Below are positions 35,321 to 47,858 of a DNA stretch of 64,000 nt, one piece after another. How positions within the stretch are numbered: position 1 is the stretch's first letter; every line of letters begins with the position of its first letter. Under the pieces are notes generated by a model. It was not told the DNA's origin. It did not search any database and saw only the letters and a list, made by a program, of their open reading frames with translations. The position numbers were made by a program, and so were the translations under genes. The stretch is from Albula goreensis (taxonomy: Eukaryota > Chordata > Actinopteri > Albuliformes > Albulidae). Location of the stretch: NCBI GenBank assembly GCA_022829145.1, contig CM040747.1:31522936-31586935 (forward strand). Direction: 5' to 3'.

Positions 35321-37655
35321 GAACTCCAAAGCAAAATATTTCAAAGTGTCTATTGAGGAAGTGTCCCTGTGATTTTCCTTTTGCGTTTTTGCTTTTTCAT
35401 AAGGTGCTAAACAAAAAAGCAATACTAGTGTGTTGCCAATAGTGTTAAGAATATGTTTCCACAGATACACAATAAAGGAGCCATTCTTGCTTCTTGCAAG
35501 AATCACATTGGAACCCAAGATGCTGCAAGTCTCATCCATTTTGTTTTTAGGATCCCTCGTTAATTAGTTTTTGGACAAATGTTGTTATAAGCCTTTGATG
35601 TAGAATTAGCCATTTTCCTATCCCTGACTTTCTTAAATGTACAAACACTGAAAGTGACACATGTAGTGGCTTTGTTCCCAACCTGATGGTTTGGTACTGG
35701 CATTGTTGGTAGGTTCAGTTGGTTTTTTTGGACCAACCAACAATATAACCACATAAATATGTCCTTTTCAAGACTGAAAAGCACCATGAAAAGTGCTGCA
35801 TGTTTTCAGATTTTGAAAACGTTGGAATGATGAAAAACCTTATGAGCATAGCACCACATAAAAGCTATGTGATGTTTTTTGGGAGGGACGTGATTCATGT
35901 TTCAAAACTTTCACACTGGCTTGTAAGTAGTATGATGTGGTCAATTACCTAACCCTGACCGGATGATACGAATGTGTCCGTGGTCAACAGACAGAATGCG
36001 AGGCCAGAAAAATCATATATTGAGTCTGATATCATTAACACTCACGGCCCAGCCCGGGCCGTAAGGCACCTGTTTGACTCTCAGCCTTTTCATTGGCTGA
36101 CTGCTGCGGAGAGCCCATAGTTGTGGGGCCTGACCTTAACCATCACCAGGGAATGGGTGGAACTAATTCAGTAAGGTTTCCTCGGTTTACCGATTCATTA
36201 GTTACACCCAAGGATGTGGCGAGCGTTTTCCGCAGGCTCGGTGATATGACGAAACCTCTCCACTATTCAGCGCTAGTGTATGGTGCATCGGGTGTAAAAC
36301 GGGCTAACGTGTCAGAGGAATGCTTGACCTTCAGCAAATGCTGAACTCATGAGTGTGGGAGACAGAGCGTAAACTAGGTGGGCCCAGTTGGCAATTCAAA
36401 AAAAAAAGGCGAAAACTGAGGTTTGTTAAAACAGAGTTTTGGGAGAAGAATTCTCGGACAACACCTCAGCCTACATAAACGTACCTCTTTTCCCATCGTG
36501 CTTAGCGTTTCCAGCATCCCTCCTCCCCATCTCCACCCTCATCATATCCTTTCTGTCCTCAAGAAGGGCACTTAATCTTAACTGTTCTCCCAATTTCTTT
36601 CAGTTCCAAAAAGGGGGGTATTCCCTCACCTAGAGTATGGAGCTACCCCTCCCCCTTTAGACTCCAAGCCCTCCAAGTACATTCTCCACGACATTCCTTA
36701 TCAAAAAACTGATTTGAAACGCACAGTCGTTGTCTGAGAATTTCTACTACTGAATGACGCATTAACTGTTATTCTGTCAGGCACAGGCCGATGTAGGGCG
36801 CATTGTTGGATATAATGGTACAAATGACAATGTCACAGTATTGTCGGCTTGTGGCTGCATGAAAGACTGTTTCAGCAATCAGGGTTCAGTATCTTTCATT
36901 TATGAAGAGCTTATAAAGGCATTATGCTGAAGTTTTGAAGGCTTTGCGGAATTCATAATTCATTTAACTTTCTATAGCGAAATGTATATAGGGTCAGACA
37001 GGATTTTATTGTTTGTTGACTCAATGAAGTGCATGAATTCACATGACTGAGCGCACCGTAAGAAGGCGCGGGAACAAGGGCAAGGACGGAATCCCATAAT
37101 CCCAAATCTATTGGATCCCAGAGACTGTGACCCCTTTCAGAAGGGGTGGTTCCCGCTTTGAGAGAATCTGTTATTGTCGAATTAGGCGGCATGATGGTTT
37201 TCGGGAAGGTGATCGGGGAACAGAAGAGGCTGCTGGGAAACTGGTATTCTGTATTGTTCCCACTCCGTCTGATTGGTTCTTACGGTTTGTCCCCTTGTCA
37301 CTCTTTGTTTGCTCCTTGTCACAACTCAATCAAGTTAGACAGAAATTTAGCCAGAGGCTGTAGTGTTGTTTGGGGGCGGGGGGTGGGGTGGGGGTAGTGT
37401 GGGGAGGTTGTGCAGCTCCGACAGAGAGCCGCCTCTCTTCAAAATAAAGGGCATGTGATTGATTTCCTTGGTGCCAGAGTGGGTTGTTTTCCCTTGAAAT
37501 TTAATCAGCAGAATTCCAAGTTGTTAAGAGTATTTTTTTCTAAACCTGTGACTCAAAGCAACGCAAATTCAAAGCACATCATTCTCGCACATCCCCTCCC
37601 CACACACTCCACCCAGCTGAGAGACACACGCACAAACACACACAGGCACGCGCGT

Positions 37656-37656
<1 letters not shown>

Positions 37657-37690
<34 letters not shown>
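37657..37690 (+). repeat. (CA)n microsatellite
   Basis: Seventeen CA units preceded by imperfect CACA/GCAC sequence from about 37621. Confidence 0.95.
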
Positions 37691-37692
<2 letters not shown>

Positions 37693-39277
37693 GAATCCAG
37701 TCCTGCAACAGCACAAACCTTCAGCATGGAACATGAGTGTTTTTTTTCTCTCTCTCTCTTAATCTATCTGCGAATACGCTGCCCGTAATCTCACAGTATG
37801 CGCGCAACGCCGCACTGCTTGTTCTTTTGTCCCCACACTTTGTCAGGGGGAGAGGCTGTGTGGAGGTCAGAGTGGGCTGAAGATAGGCAGGTGTGTCATA
37901 ACGTAAAATCATCAATGACGCGAGCTCCTAATGCGCTGACATCATAGTTGTGATTCAGAGGTGCCATTCACAACAGGGGAGACCTGTAGCTACGCTCCCT
38001 AAACTGGGGGTTCATATGGTTTATAGACTTCAACCCCCATAAAGCCAGCACTCTGTGGGTGACCCCGCCCTCCTGAATTAAAATGCAGTAATCCAAATGT
38101 GGTTCAGATTTCTGGAAGTTCTGTATCCTTTGAGAGGAGTGAACAAGTTTGCCCATGTGAGCAAGTGGCAACACTTATTTTGACTGTGGACTATTAGTCA
38201 TGTGTTTGGAGACTTTGTCATTTAGCCCATTGCAAATGGACCACGCCGCTATGTTTGGTGTCCCTTAGATGCTGTTATTGAAATGTGTTGCTGGGGGGCT
38301 TTAGCATACAGAGTGTTTGTGTGGGTGCCCTGAGGTTGGATGCTTAAATCCCAGCTTTGCCATAACTGGCCATGGCTGGGAGGGGTGGTGATGGTGTAGG
38401 CCAGTTAATAGTCTGTTAGCTCTCTTGCGACCCCTCCTGGTCAGCCAGGTGCCTGCAGATGAACAAACCAAATTTACACTGACTGTGTAATCCTCTGCTA
38501 GCAGCATGTGACAAGTAGTGTGGCTGCAGCGTGGGCTAAACCGTTGGACTGTGCTGGGTGGTGAAAAAAAGGGGAAAAGAAAACAAATGTGTTGCTATTA
38601 GTTGTGTGTACAATTAATAAAGCTATGCTTTAAAACACAGCTATGCTTATTTGTATATTACCTGGCTCAAGCAAGTTCCAACCATAACAAATGTTGGTCT
38701 GTCTTTTATTGAGGTAGATGTGAACTCATGTATCTATTTGTCTCCTGTTAATTGGCTAAAACTACGCCTCCCATGGTGCATTATGACTGGCCTTGTGGGT
38801 GTGATTTAGGGATTATGGTGTTAGGAGCATGGCATTCTTTAAGAAATCCTTTGATCCTTGACAAAGACCAGGAAATGTGAAGGGGAGCCTGGTCAGGCCA
38901 CACCATAGATTCTGTGTCTCTCGATAGTCACAGTGTCAGTCCATAGTGTGAGAACATGCAAAATACTGATATTAATATCAGCCGAGGTTAGACTGTGAAA
39001 TCTGTAGCCATTGAGTGTACACACTGTGAGGTTTGGGAAATATGAGCCTACATCTCTGACATCCACCTAGACCTAAGTGTAACTGGCTCCCACAATTTCC
39101 TCCTCTATGTGTTTGCTGACATTTGGCATTTGGCAGAATGCCACTGTGCTATTGGTCAGAAACAGTGACATAATCACTGTCACACCGCATAGACCAAGGC
39201 TTCCATTTTCTTTGTCCAGCACTGCTAGGCTGTGGTTCATTAGGTGCCAGTAAGCAAGCATAACTGACATGTTTAGT

Positions 39278-39284
<7 letters not shown>

Positions 39285-39331
<47 letters not shown>
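39285..39331 (+). repeat. (TG)n microsatellite
   Basis: About 23 uninterrupted TG units. Confidence 0.97.
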
Positions 39332-39335
<4 letters not shown>

Positions 39336-40850
39336 TTAAAGCAACAAAACAATAACTTCCCCCAGTCATTAAACAAGTCATTTGACTTTAAACACTTCCA
39401 TAGATATCTAACGGTCATGGATGTATTATGGATATTCAATATGATGAGACAAGCTAAACCAAGGTGCTTTGTAGGGGCTATTTTGTAAGTCTATTTTCAA
39501 GTCTATTTCAAGTCTGGTCTTGCCGCTTGTCGCCTATCCTTAAAACAATCACATTTAGCTCCAATGTGAATGAAGTCAATATGTGTTAGTCATGTATTTT
39601 TCCATTTCACCGAGGACCCCCTGGTGTTTCTTCATGGAATCCCCGGTCTCTGAGCCCCTGCCCTAAAGCAAAGTACTTGGAAGGAAACATCCAGCAGTAA
39701 AAAAAAAAAAAACGATATAACATTAAAAATGAAACCTACACAAGATGCCTCGGGTCCAGCCACCTGCCAAGCAAACAAATAATAATGTTCTTTTATGCTC
39801 CAAAACCCCACCCCCACCCGCAAGGCAGTCAGAGAGAACAGGCTGAGTAAACAACCCACACTCTATAATTTAGATACGAAACAGAGTCAATAGATGTGTG
39901 GCCAATTTGATGCAGATAGGATGAAATCCACGGAAAATCTTTTTCTGGGAAAAAAATTGCAGCAAGATTTTTCAGGTTGAGTTCCGCTGGTAGAGCAAGG
40001 GGACACAGATGTGAAATTGGTCATGCGTACATTCCAAAGCGATATCAGGAAGTATTTTTTTTTTTTTTTAAATTTCACACACAGAGCTGTCAATGCTAAG
40101 AGCAGCCTGTCAGATCATGTAGTAGAAGCAGAAACTCATGGAATTTTCAAGCCAAGGCTAGACGCAGCGCTGAATTAGATTGTGCTTTTGAGTTAGGTCA
40201 GCGACAAGTCTGGTGGAACTTTTATGCAAACATATGTTGTACTTATTCTGTCGGACTATTATTCAAGACGACTTTTAACCTGGTGTCATAAAAAAGGACC
40301 AATAAAATATAATTCTATGCATGTTGCCACGTATGTCGCCATGACAAGCGGTGCCTTCCTTGTGTCCGTTAATGACATCTATGATACGGCACAGTGGGGG
40401 TCATTGTTTCCCAGTGCGAGAGGAAAATAAGGCCGCTCACGAGACGGGGCCGCAAATTTTTATTGGATACTGACGTCAAGCTAAATTTGGTACCCTCGTC
40501 CAATCAAACCAATAGATTTTCGGAGATAATTTTGAGTACCCTTTTCGGTATTGGTCATGAGTGAAGATGGAATCATAAGAATGATATCAGACATCTATAT
40601 AAGGCTTTTATGAAACAGAAAAATCAAAAGCGTTGTTATATCCAGATGGACGCCTGGACGAGTTATCATGTATGCAGGCAGAATTTTATTACCGTTATCA
40701 TTAACCGTGTGTGGCATGTGATATTACTGTGAGATCCCAATCAGAAAATGTAATGTGTTCCTAAGATAATAGTCATGTCTCTCAGAAGCACATTTAAAAG
40801 TCTGATTAATATCATGTTCATAACTGTGGCACCAGTCTGCCAAATATTCT

Positions 40851-42120
40851 TTCAGTATAACACATATATCACATCCGTTACTTTCAAGTAATTCCTGACA
40901 ACTTTTTCTTTCGCGGGTGGACAATAAACCTCATTATCTGTCATTTAACGTCAAAAATTCAAATATTTTTGCCTCAACCCGTTTTTCCAACTTTTTGAGT
41001 TGAGATGTCTTTTTGAGATTTTCAGTATAACACATGTATCTCATTTACTTCTTTTCAAATAATTCCTGACAACTTTTTATTGTGTGGGTGGATAAAATAC
41101 CTTGTTAACCATCAATTAAAGGCAAAAAGTCAAATATGTTGGTGTTAACCCATTTTTCCACATTTTGAGATAAGACAATAGTCTTATGTCTTTTTGAGAT
41201 TTTGTGCGTAACACATATCTCATTTACTTCCTTTCAAATAATTTCTGATTGATTGTTCTGCATGTGTGGAAAATACAACAACTACTCTCATTTAAAGTCA
41301 AAAATTGTAATATTTTTGCATAAACCAATTTTCCTACATTTTTGAGATAAGACTACACTCTTATGTATTTCGTAAATTTCAGTATAACACATATATAACA
41401 TTATAATAGTATAACACATTTATAACATTACTTTCAAATAATTTCTGACAGCTTTTTATTGCATGCGTGGAGAATACACCCTGCTAACTATCAAGTCAAG
41501 TCAAAATTTCAAAAACTTTACCTCAACCCATTTTTCCAACTTTTTGAGATAAGACTATAGTCTTATGTTTTTTTGACACTCTCAGTAGACCACATATATC
41601 TCATTTACTTCATTTTCAAAAATTTCTGACTGATTTTTTCTGCATGTGTGGAAAGCCCATGTGCTTTACTACCATTTAAAGTAAAAAAGTAAATTTTGTT
41701 TTTGTCAGCCCATTTTTCCATATTTTGAGGTAAGACTACAGTCTTATTTCTTTTCCAAACTGTCAGTATAGCACATGTATAACATTTGATGTCTTTCAAT
41801 TAATTTCTGACAACTTTTTTTGTCTGGGTGGAGAATATTCCTTGTTAACTATCAGTTAAATTCAAATAGTCAAGTATTTTTGCATCAACCCATATTTCCA
41901 CAATTTTGAGGCTAGACTATTATCTTATTCATTTGGTAAACTTACAGCAATAACATATATATTGCATTATTTTACTTTCAAATGATTTCTGACAGCTGTT
42001 CCTTTCGTGGGTCGAAAATATACCTCATTAAATGTAATTTAAAGTTAAAAAATCTAATATATTTGCGTTAGCCCATTTTTCCTCATTTTTGAGGCTAAGT
42101 TACAGCATATTAAATGCAGG
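40851..42120. repeat. tandem satellite, seven diverged copies of about 180 bp
   Basis: Copies begin at about 40851, 41021, 41202, 41378, 41581, 41762 and 41942 (spacing 170-203, mostly 176-181). Shared blocks in order: CAGTATAACACATAT, CATTTACTTC, TTTCAAATAATTTCTGACA, a GTGGA block, CATTTAAAGTCAAAA, AACCCATTTTTCCACATTTT and TGAGATAAGACTATAGTCTT. The fourth copy carries an extra internal duplication of about 25 bp. Copies are clearly diverged, so the array is old. Confidence 0.93.
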
Positions 42121-42304
42121 GGTTAATTTAAATGATGGTTTATGGGCTGGTGTTAACTATTTCACCATGGCACACTGACAGCTTATGGACAGTTATGTAT
42201 GTATGTCATGTTGTGCCAATATCTGAAAATTCAGAAACGTGCACTGAGGAGGGAAGTCACTGAAAGAAATGTGTAAGGATTAATAGCGAAGTGTTCTGAT
42301 TTCA

Positions 42305-42318
42305 CCAGTAGATGGTAC
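42305..42318 (+). promoter_or_regulatory. CTCF-like motif
   Basis: CCAGTAGATGGTAC fits the core consensus CCASYAGRKGGYRC. It lies just right of the satellite array. Motif match only. Confidence 0.3.
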
Positions 42319-43222
42319 CCTTATCTCATACAGGAATATATAAGATTACATTTAAAATTTCCTGTAATTTTAGGAAACAGTAAAAATATATATTCTGACG
42401 TTTTGGTAATTCAGGTAATTTGGGGCTGCTTTCAGTATTGAGCTTATCATTACAAAAAATGAAGAGCTATTATATGGCCAAAAATAATAATAATCAAGGG
42501 ATAGTCCATGTGGTTTGTATGACAATGATTACTTTTCTTTAAAGAAAGAAAATAACAGCTTTAAGATAAAACTATTTGTATCTTCATTCAAAATACTTGA
42601 AATCAACTTCTTGTAAAAATGTCAACAGTGATTATTTTGGCATCATTTTAGAGTTATTTTTAGTCTTAGGCCAATATTCAATCAACCTTTGTCCTTAACA
42701 TTTAATTACGAGAACATAAGAATGTAATGCCTCTTCTCTACAAGACCATTTTAGCAAGAAAATTTTCATGATTTCTGACTTCACCAAACTTTATTGATAA
42801 CGATAAAAATGAACGCTAACACTTAAATGTAAGCAAAAGTTAAGGACAGATGTTGATTGAATCGTATGTGTTGTAACTCAGTGTTCTGAACATTTCATCC
42901 CTCATAGTTTTCGTTTAGTGATGAAAAATGGACATTTTAGTTTAGATTTATTCATGTTTTGTCACATGTTAACCATATGTTTGTGTATCAGTTGACAGAT
43001 TAAATCAAGTGTGCTAACATGAATACATGCATAAATATGTTTAATACATGAAGGGTCTGGGTCAGCTACTAAAGTGATAAATGAATAACATATGCAATTT
43101 TCACTTACTGTTGAGAAAATGTGTTTCCAATCTTTAAAAACAGAGGAAAAGGTGTCAGTATTAATGGTTTGGACCAAGTTATGTAAATAATGTTCTTCTG
43201 CCTAACGGATTAACTCAATGGG

Positions 43223-43260
43223 TTACACACACACGCACACACACACACATATATATATAC
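43223..43260 (+). repeat. (CA)n(TA)n microsatellite
   Basis: Short interrupted CA repeat followed by TATATATATA. Confidence 0.9.
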
Positions 43261-44422
43261 AATGTATATAACTGTATTAGACCTTCAAACATAGACATAG
43301 AACATTTTTCCTTGCACTTTGTTACTTGCAATAGTTGTCAGGAAAAAAATTGTGCATAGGTGAAGTTTGTTCAGGAAAAGTGTGTGATATTCATCATTTG
43401 TACAGCTAAAATGAGTGCGTGTACTTGGAGGACTTCGGCAAACTGAAAAGTGTATGTAGAGTTGCATTGACAATTGTTCGTTTTTTGGAAGACATAGACA
43501 TGTATGTTTTGACTGGACAGATTTTATACAAACTTGTCATGGTAAATTCAAGGCCAGTTTGTCGATTGCTAAATTTTTTGCCTTGTGAAATTTTCGTAAA
43601 CAAAAGAAAGAAGACATTTAGTTCCTGGTTTTTCAAGATCAGTTGTCCGTTGTCACCATGTTTTGGTCATGGGGAAAAGGTAGACCATGGGGAACACGAA
43701 TTCTTTGACACCCCCACCCCCCACCCCCAACCCCCCGGGCATCAATTACGAACATGCAAGGATTTTGCAGTAATCTGCATGTGACGTGTGGGAGGGGAGA
43801 GAGAAAGGCGGCGCTTGACCACAAACAAAAATCAACGAGACCACAAACCACCCATTCCATCTGTAAATAAGACATGATGAATTGCTCTGGAGAATTTTTC
43901 GGAGACGGAATGGATGTCACGTCGGACAATAAGGCATTCAAAGCGTCGTGCACGCTGCCTCGTTACATTCTGGCCTTATGTGTTCGAGCTTCATACTTTG
44001 CAGTTCTAGCCTGTGCGGGGGTTGGACAGCCATCTGAAGATTACTATAAAGCAGGGCTTGTGCTCCAACGTGAATGTGGTCATAATATAAATCTCTGGAC
44101 AGACGTCCTCATGTAAACCTTGTCCTTAAATAAACGAAACAGTGGAACCTCAGTAGTCCGGAACGCAGTAACGTAGAAGCACCAGTACTATGAATGGGGT
44201 GTAAATGTAATAGAAAAGGACGAGCATAAATCCAAACCCCAATCATAATTTGCACTGATAAAAGTACACAAAATAAATTAATAATTCGACACTGGGATTT
44301 GCATTGGCACTCTTGCCGACAAATATTATTTGGGAAAGTGTCCTCACTGGATATAAAAGCTATGTCGCTTACAGATTGGCTGTACAAATCCTTTTCATGA
44401 GGCAAAACACTGGCTAGCCAGC

Positions 44423-44430
44423 TCAATCAG

Positions 44431-44461
<31 letters not shown>

Positions 44462-44660
44462 GACTTAATTTATATAGCGCCTTCCGTGCAAAGTTGCAAT
44501 ACAAGGTGCTTATCAGTACAATAAAAAAATACAACAATACAAAGAAGATACATAAGGAAATGGAGAAAAAGATATTAAAAAATCAATAAAATCTACAAAT
44601 TGAATTATTACTTCATAATAAGGGTCAAGCCTGCACATGAGTATTAGTTACAGTCCTTTT
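44423..44660 (-). mobile_element. non-LTR retroelement 3' end with (TTGA)n tail
   Basis: A (TCAA)n run at 44423-44461 is followed by TTAATTTATATAGCGCCTTC and a GTGCTT block, the very common fish arrangement of a LINE or SINE 3' end read on the minus strand. The source family is not resolved. The 5' part is absent or unrecognisable. Confidence 0.55.
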
Positions 44661-46017
44661 AGTCTCCTAAACGGTGACATTAAATTGCACATGAAAGTGC
44701 TAGCTACCCATTTCAAACCTTACATGCCCTCTTTTCTCGGCAAAATCTGGCTTTATAAAATCCACTTTGGTTTTTTGCTTTGACTAATGGTCATTATCTG
44801 CTCCATATCATTGATGTTGCCACCAATCCAGCTTTTCAGGTGGCACAAAATCACTGGATACTAGGAAGGCATTTGACCCTCTTGAGCCACCATAATTGTG
44901 GACATTAACAGTGCTGTGCTTCATGGGATTGGGAGAGCAACCTTGAATGCATGATCCTGGTCCTGTGAACAGACCATCCTGCTATAGTTCTCATAGGAAA
45001 CATGTGTTCCCCTCAGTTCTTGGTATCTACAGGCTCTTGACAGTGCTGCACTCTGATTTTTGCCTAACCCTTGACCCTGCTGCGTAGGATATATGTCAGT
45101 AAGTTGACCACGGACCATAAAAACGTCAGAGAGGAAAATTAATTTGAACAGTTGCATTGGAACAGGCACTGATGCATTTTAACAGTCACAGTGGGTAGGT
45201 CAGTCCCCCGATTCCGCAGTTAAGTGTGTATTTAAACACCACGGTGTCTCGATTTCTCCTACCCCACATAGTATTGTTACTAATGACTTAAATAATTGTC
45301 TGGAAAATGTGAATAATGATCTGAATAAGTGGAGAGGGCTCCAAAAATTCATGTCCGTCCTGTCAATCCATGATAAAGTGAATGTTCCTTCACATAGCAA
45401 TTGTTTCTTTAGCTTGATGATTCCCTCAAGAAATCCGCCAGATACTGCAAAAATGATTTTGTCACCCCGCGCTGCCAAGCCCACACTAGCTTAGCTTCGG
45501 CTGTATTTTTGTTTTCTGTTATCTGTCCACATGACGTGAAGTTCATCTTCCACTCATAATCATTATTAAAATGCTAAACAATTAAAACAGTACTAATGAT
45601 GTTTTTTATCGTCCCAGGATTCTGAAACAGGGATAACCAGGCAAAAACACAAAACTATTTTTTAACCAGGGTTTCATATTTAATGAGCCTCTTGTTTGAA
45701 ATCATGCACATTACAGGACTTATTCTGGGTAAATCTGTTGCTCGTATTCTATAGTGGTTCTCATTTGACTGCAGTGCTGAATCTAGTGGTCCTAAAATCT
45801 AATGCTGTCAGTTCATGTCAAGATGACCTTTTGATTTTCATATTTTGCTTTGAAGGCGTTAAATGCATTTGTAGGTCACAAAATAGAAGCAGGGACACAT
45901 AGGATACTCCATTTATTGATTATGGTTCCAAACAGCAAGCATACCTCTAAACTTTGCTTCAGTTCTGCCAATAGCATATATGCTTTTGCAATGTTAATAC
46001 TATGTGTAGAACAAAAA

Positions 46018-46030
46018 CGCCATCTAGTGG
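46018..46030 (-). promoter_or_regulatory. CTCF-like motif
   Basis: On the minus strand CCACTAGATGGCG matches the CTCF core at all 13 positions. Such short motifs also occur by chance or in repeats. Confidence 0.35.
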
Positions 46031-46389
46031 ATAAACATGACCAAGACAACCAAGATAGACCAAGACCAGTTTTAAATCCAGGATATGTCCTTCCTAGTTC
46101 TCCATTGGCTGGGCCAAAGAAACTTGAAGCATAGCTGGAACTTATCTAGGAATTTACCAGGTTAAACCATATGACTGAGTTTTGCCTGTGTTATTCTTTT
46201 GAGTGTTTAACAGCATATATTTAATTTGAACTATATTTTCCATATTAATGTCAGTGTATTATTTCAAGAGGACAAAAAAATATTTGAGGCTGGTAACAGG
46301 AAAGACCTCACTGGGAGATCCTTCATCTGTCATGGAGTGGATGGAGAAACTCTACACCTTTCCCCACTCATATGCCCACAACAGAAACT

Positions 46390-46563
46390 GTGTTTTATAT
46401 CTCATTGCACTTTAACATGATGACATCTATTGTATCTTATATGCATTTATATACTTTATTTATTATCATCTTTTTATGATGTGTATTGGTTGTTGTTGAC
46501 TACCGTTTGCAAACTGTATTGCCCCTCGGGAACAATAAAGACTATCCCATCCAATCCATTCAA
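46390..46563 (+). mobile_element. L2/CR1-like LINE 3' end
   Basis: Contains TTGCACTTTAAC, AT-rich tail sequence and TATTGCCCCTCGGGAACAAT directly followed by AATAAAG and a short repeated ATCC-like tail. Fish L2/Rex-type LINE 3' ends have this 'tgcccc..gggg..aataaag' shape. No reverse-transcriptase sequence was recognised upstream. Confidence 0.6.
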
Positions 46564-47493
46564 GTAGGAGTAAGTGTTTTTCATGGAGGTGAAAAAAAAA
46601 TCTTAACCCATTAATACCGTCCTACAAACTTCACCTAGCTCATTAAATATTAGCCAGAGATCGTACTAAAATATCGACAGAAAAAAGTGACATATTTTAA
46701 GTAAATTACACAATGTTTGAGTTTAAAGATCGGGCCTGTTTATCTAATGTGAGCAACTGCGATATTTAACGTTGTTTGTAAATGCATGTACTTATATAAT
46801 TAACGAAAAATTTTCAGATGATCAGTGAGTAAATGTGTAAAGTTTCTTAAACTTTACGTTTCACAAACCTTTGCCCTTGGTGGTGAACTGGCCATGTACT
46901 GCGCTCTGGTACCTGCAGTCTTCTATTCCAGTAAGGCGTATGATCCAGCTAAGCTTTGCATTGAAACAGTTCAACGCTCTTTCCGTCCTTTGTAAAATGA
47001 TGCTGCTTTCAAAATTTTACCTTGAATATCTCATAGCATTGAGTGAGAAGTCAAAGTTACAAAATTTCAGGGCGAAAATATAAAAATTCTCATTCTCTTT
47101 ATCCATTCAGTGTACGTGCACGTAACAGGAAAACTGGTGCCAGGGGTAAGATTCATCACGGATATGTGTGTGTGAACAAAGCATGAAGTCTAGATCATAT
47201 CTGGAATAAAAATATCATGTAATTTAAAATGAATTATTGTTAATTAAGGCAGTTATGGGTAAAGCAGAAAAAAAAGGTTTGCCACAGCCCAACTGCTTGC
47301 AGTTGCTATTAATCTTTTATTCTGTACATAGGACAATTTTGTACAAAATATGAAATCTAATGTTTAATAGATACAACACTACATAAAACAAAGTACATTA
47401 TATGTACAATAGATGAAGCCATTTAATACAGGTTGCAAAGCAAAAGGACACTTGTCATGTTGGATTTTGGAAAGCACGTTAAAACAAAAACAC

Positions 47494-47507
47494 CCTCTAG
47501 GGGGCAC
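47494..47507 (+). promoter_or_regulatory. CTCF-like motif
   Basis: CCTCTAGGGGGCAC matches the CTCF core except at the third base. Oriented opposite to the 46018 site. Confidence 0.3.
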
Positions 47508-47814
47508 TAAAGCAGTTTTTTTTTTTTTTTTTTAAATTGTTTTCCTGCATTCATAATACGAAATCAGTCATTTGTGCCACTGCTATAATACACTGAACAG
47601 ACATTTTCGCCCACAGGAAAATGAACCGGCAATACTTAGTGATTTTTTTTTCTGTTTTGCAATGACTTTAATGGATAGGGACATTGGACTGGTGTTGTTT
47701 TAAATTTTGTGACAAAAAAGAATAAAATAATCTAATGCCAAAAGTGGTCATATGTAGTTTAATTTACACTGAACACATTCAACCAAACATTGACAACAAG
47801 CTCAAAAAAGGAAA

Positions 47815-47858
47815 AATAATAATAATGATAATAATTATAATAATAATAATAATAATAA
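47815..47858 (+). repeat. (AAT)n microsatellite
   Basis: Imperfect ATA/AAT triplets over 44 bp. May lie in the ppp2r5c 3' UTR if the distal poly(A) signal is used. Confidence 0.9.

Larger units (their letters stand above)
25939..40850. other. gene desert between dio3 and ppp2r5c, part 1
   Basis: Apart from the inverted repeat, MITE candidate, hairpin and microsatellites listed separately, no exon, RNA gene or known repeat could be supported. A GC-richer patch at 32.15-32.35 kb has some CpG but no recognisable promoter. Confidence 0.6.
42121..47299. other. gene desert between dio3 and ppp2r5c, part 2
   Basis: Contains two retroelement 3' ends and two CTCF-like motifs. No protein family was recognised in any frame. 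Confidence 0.6.

Noticed and set aside
40851-42120. Regularly spaced repeats resembling a CRISPR array
   Set aside because: The whole unit of about 180 bp is repeated with divergence, there are no unique spacers, and the genome is a vertebrate's.
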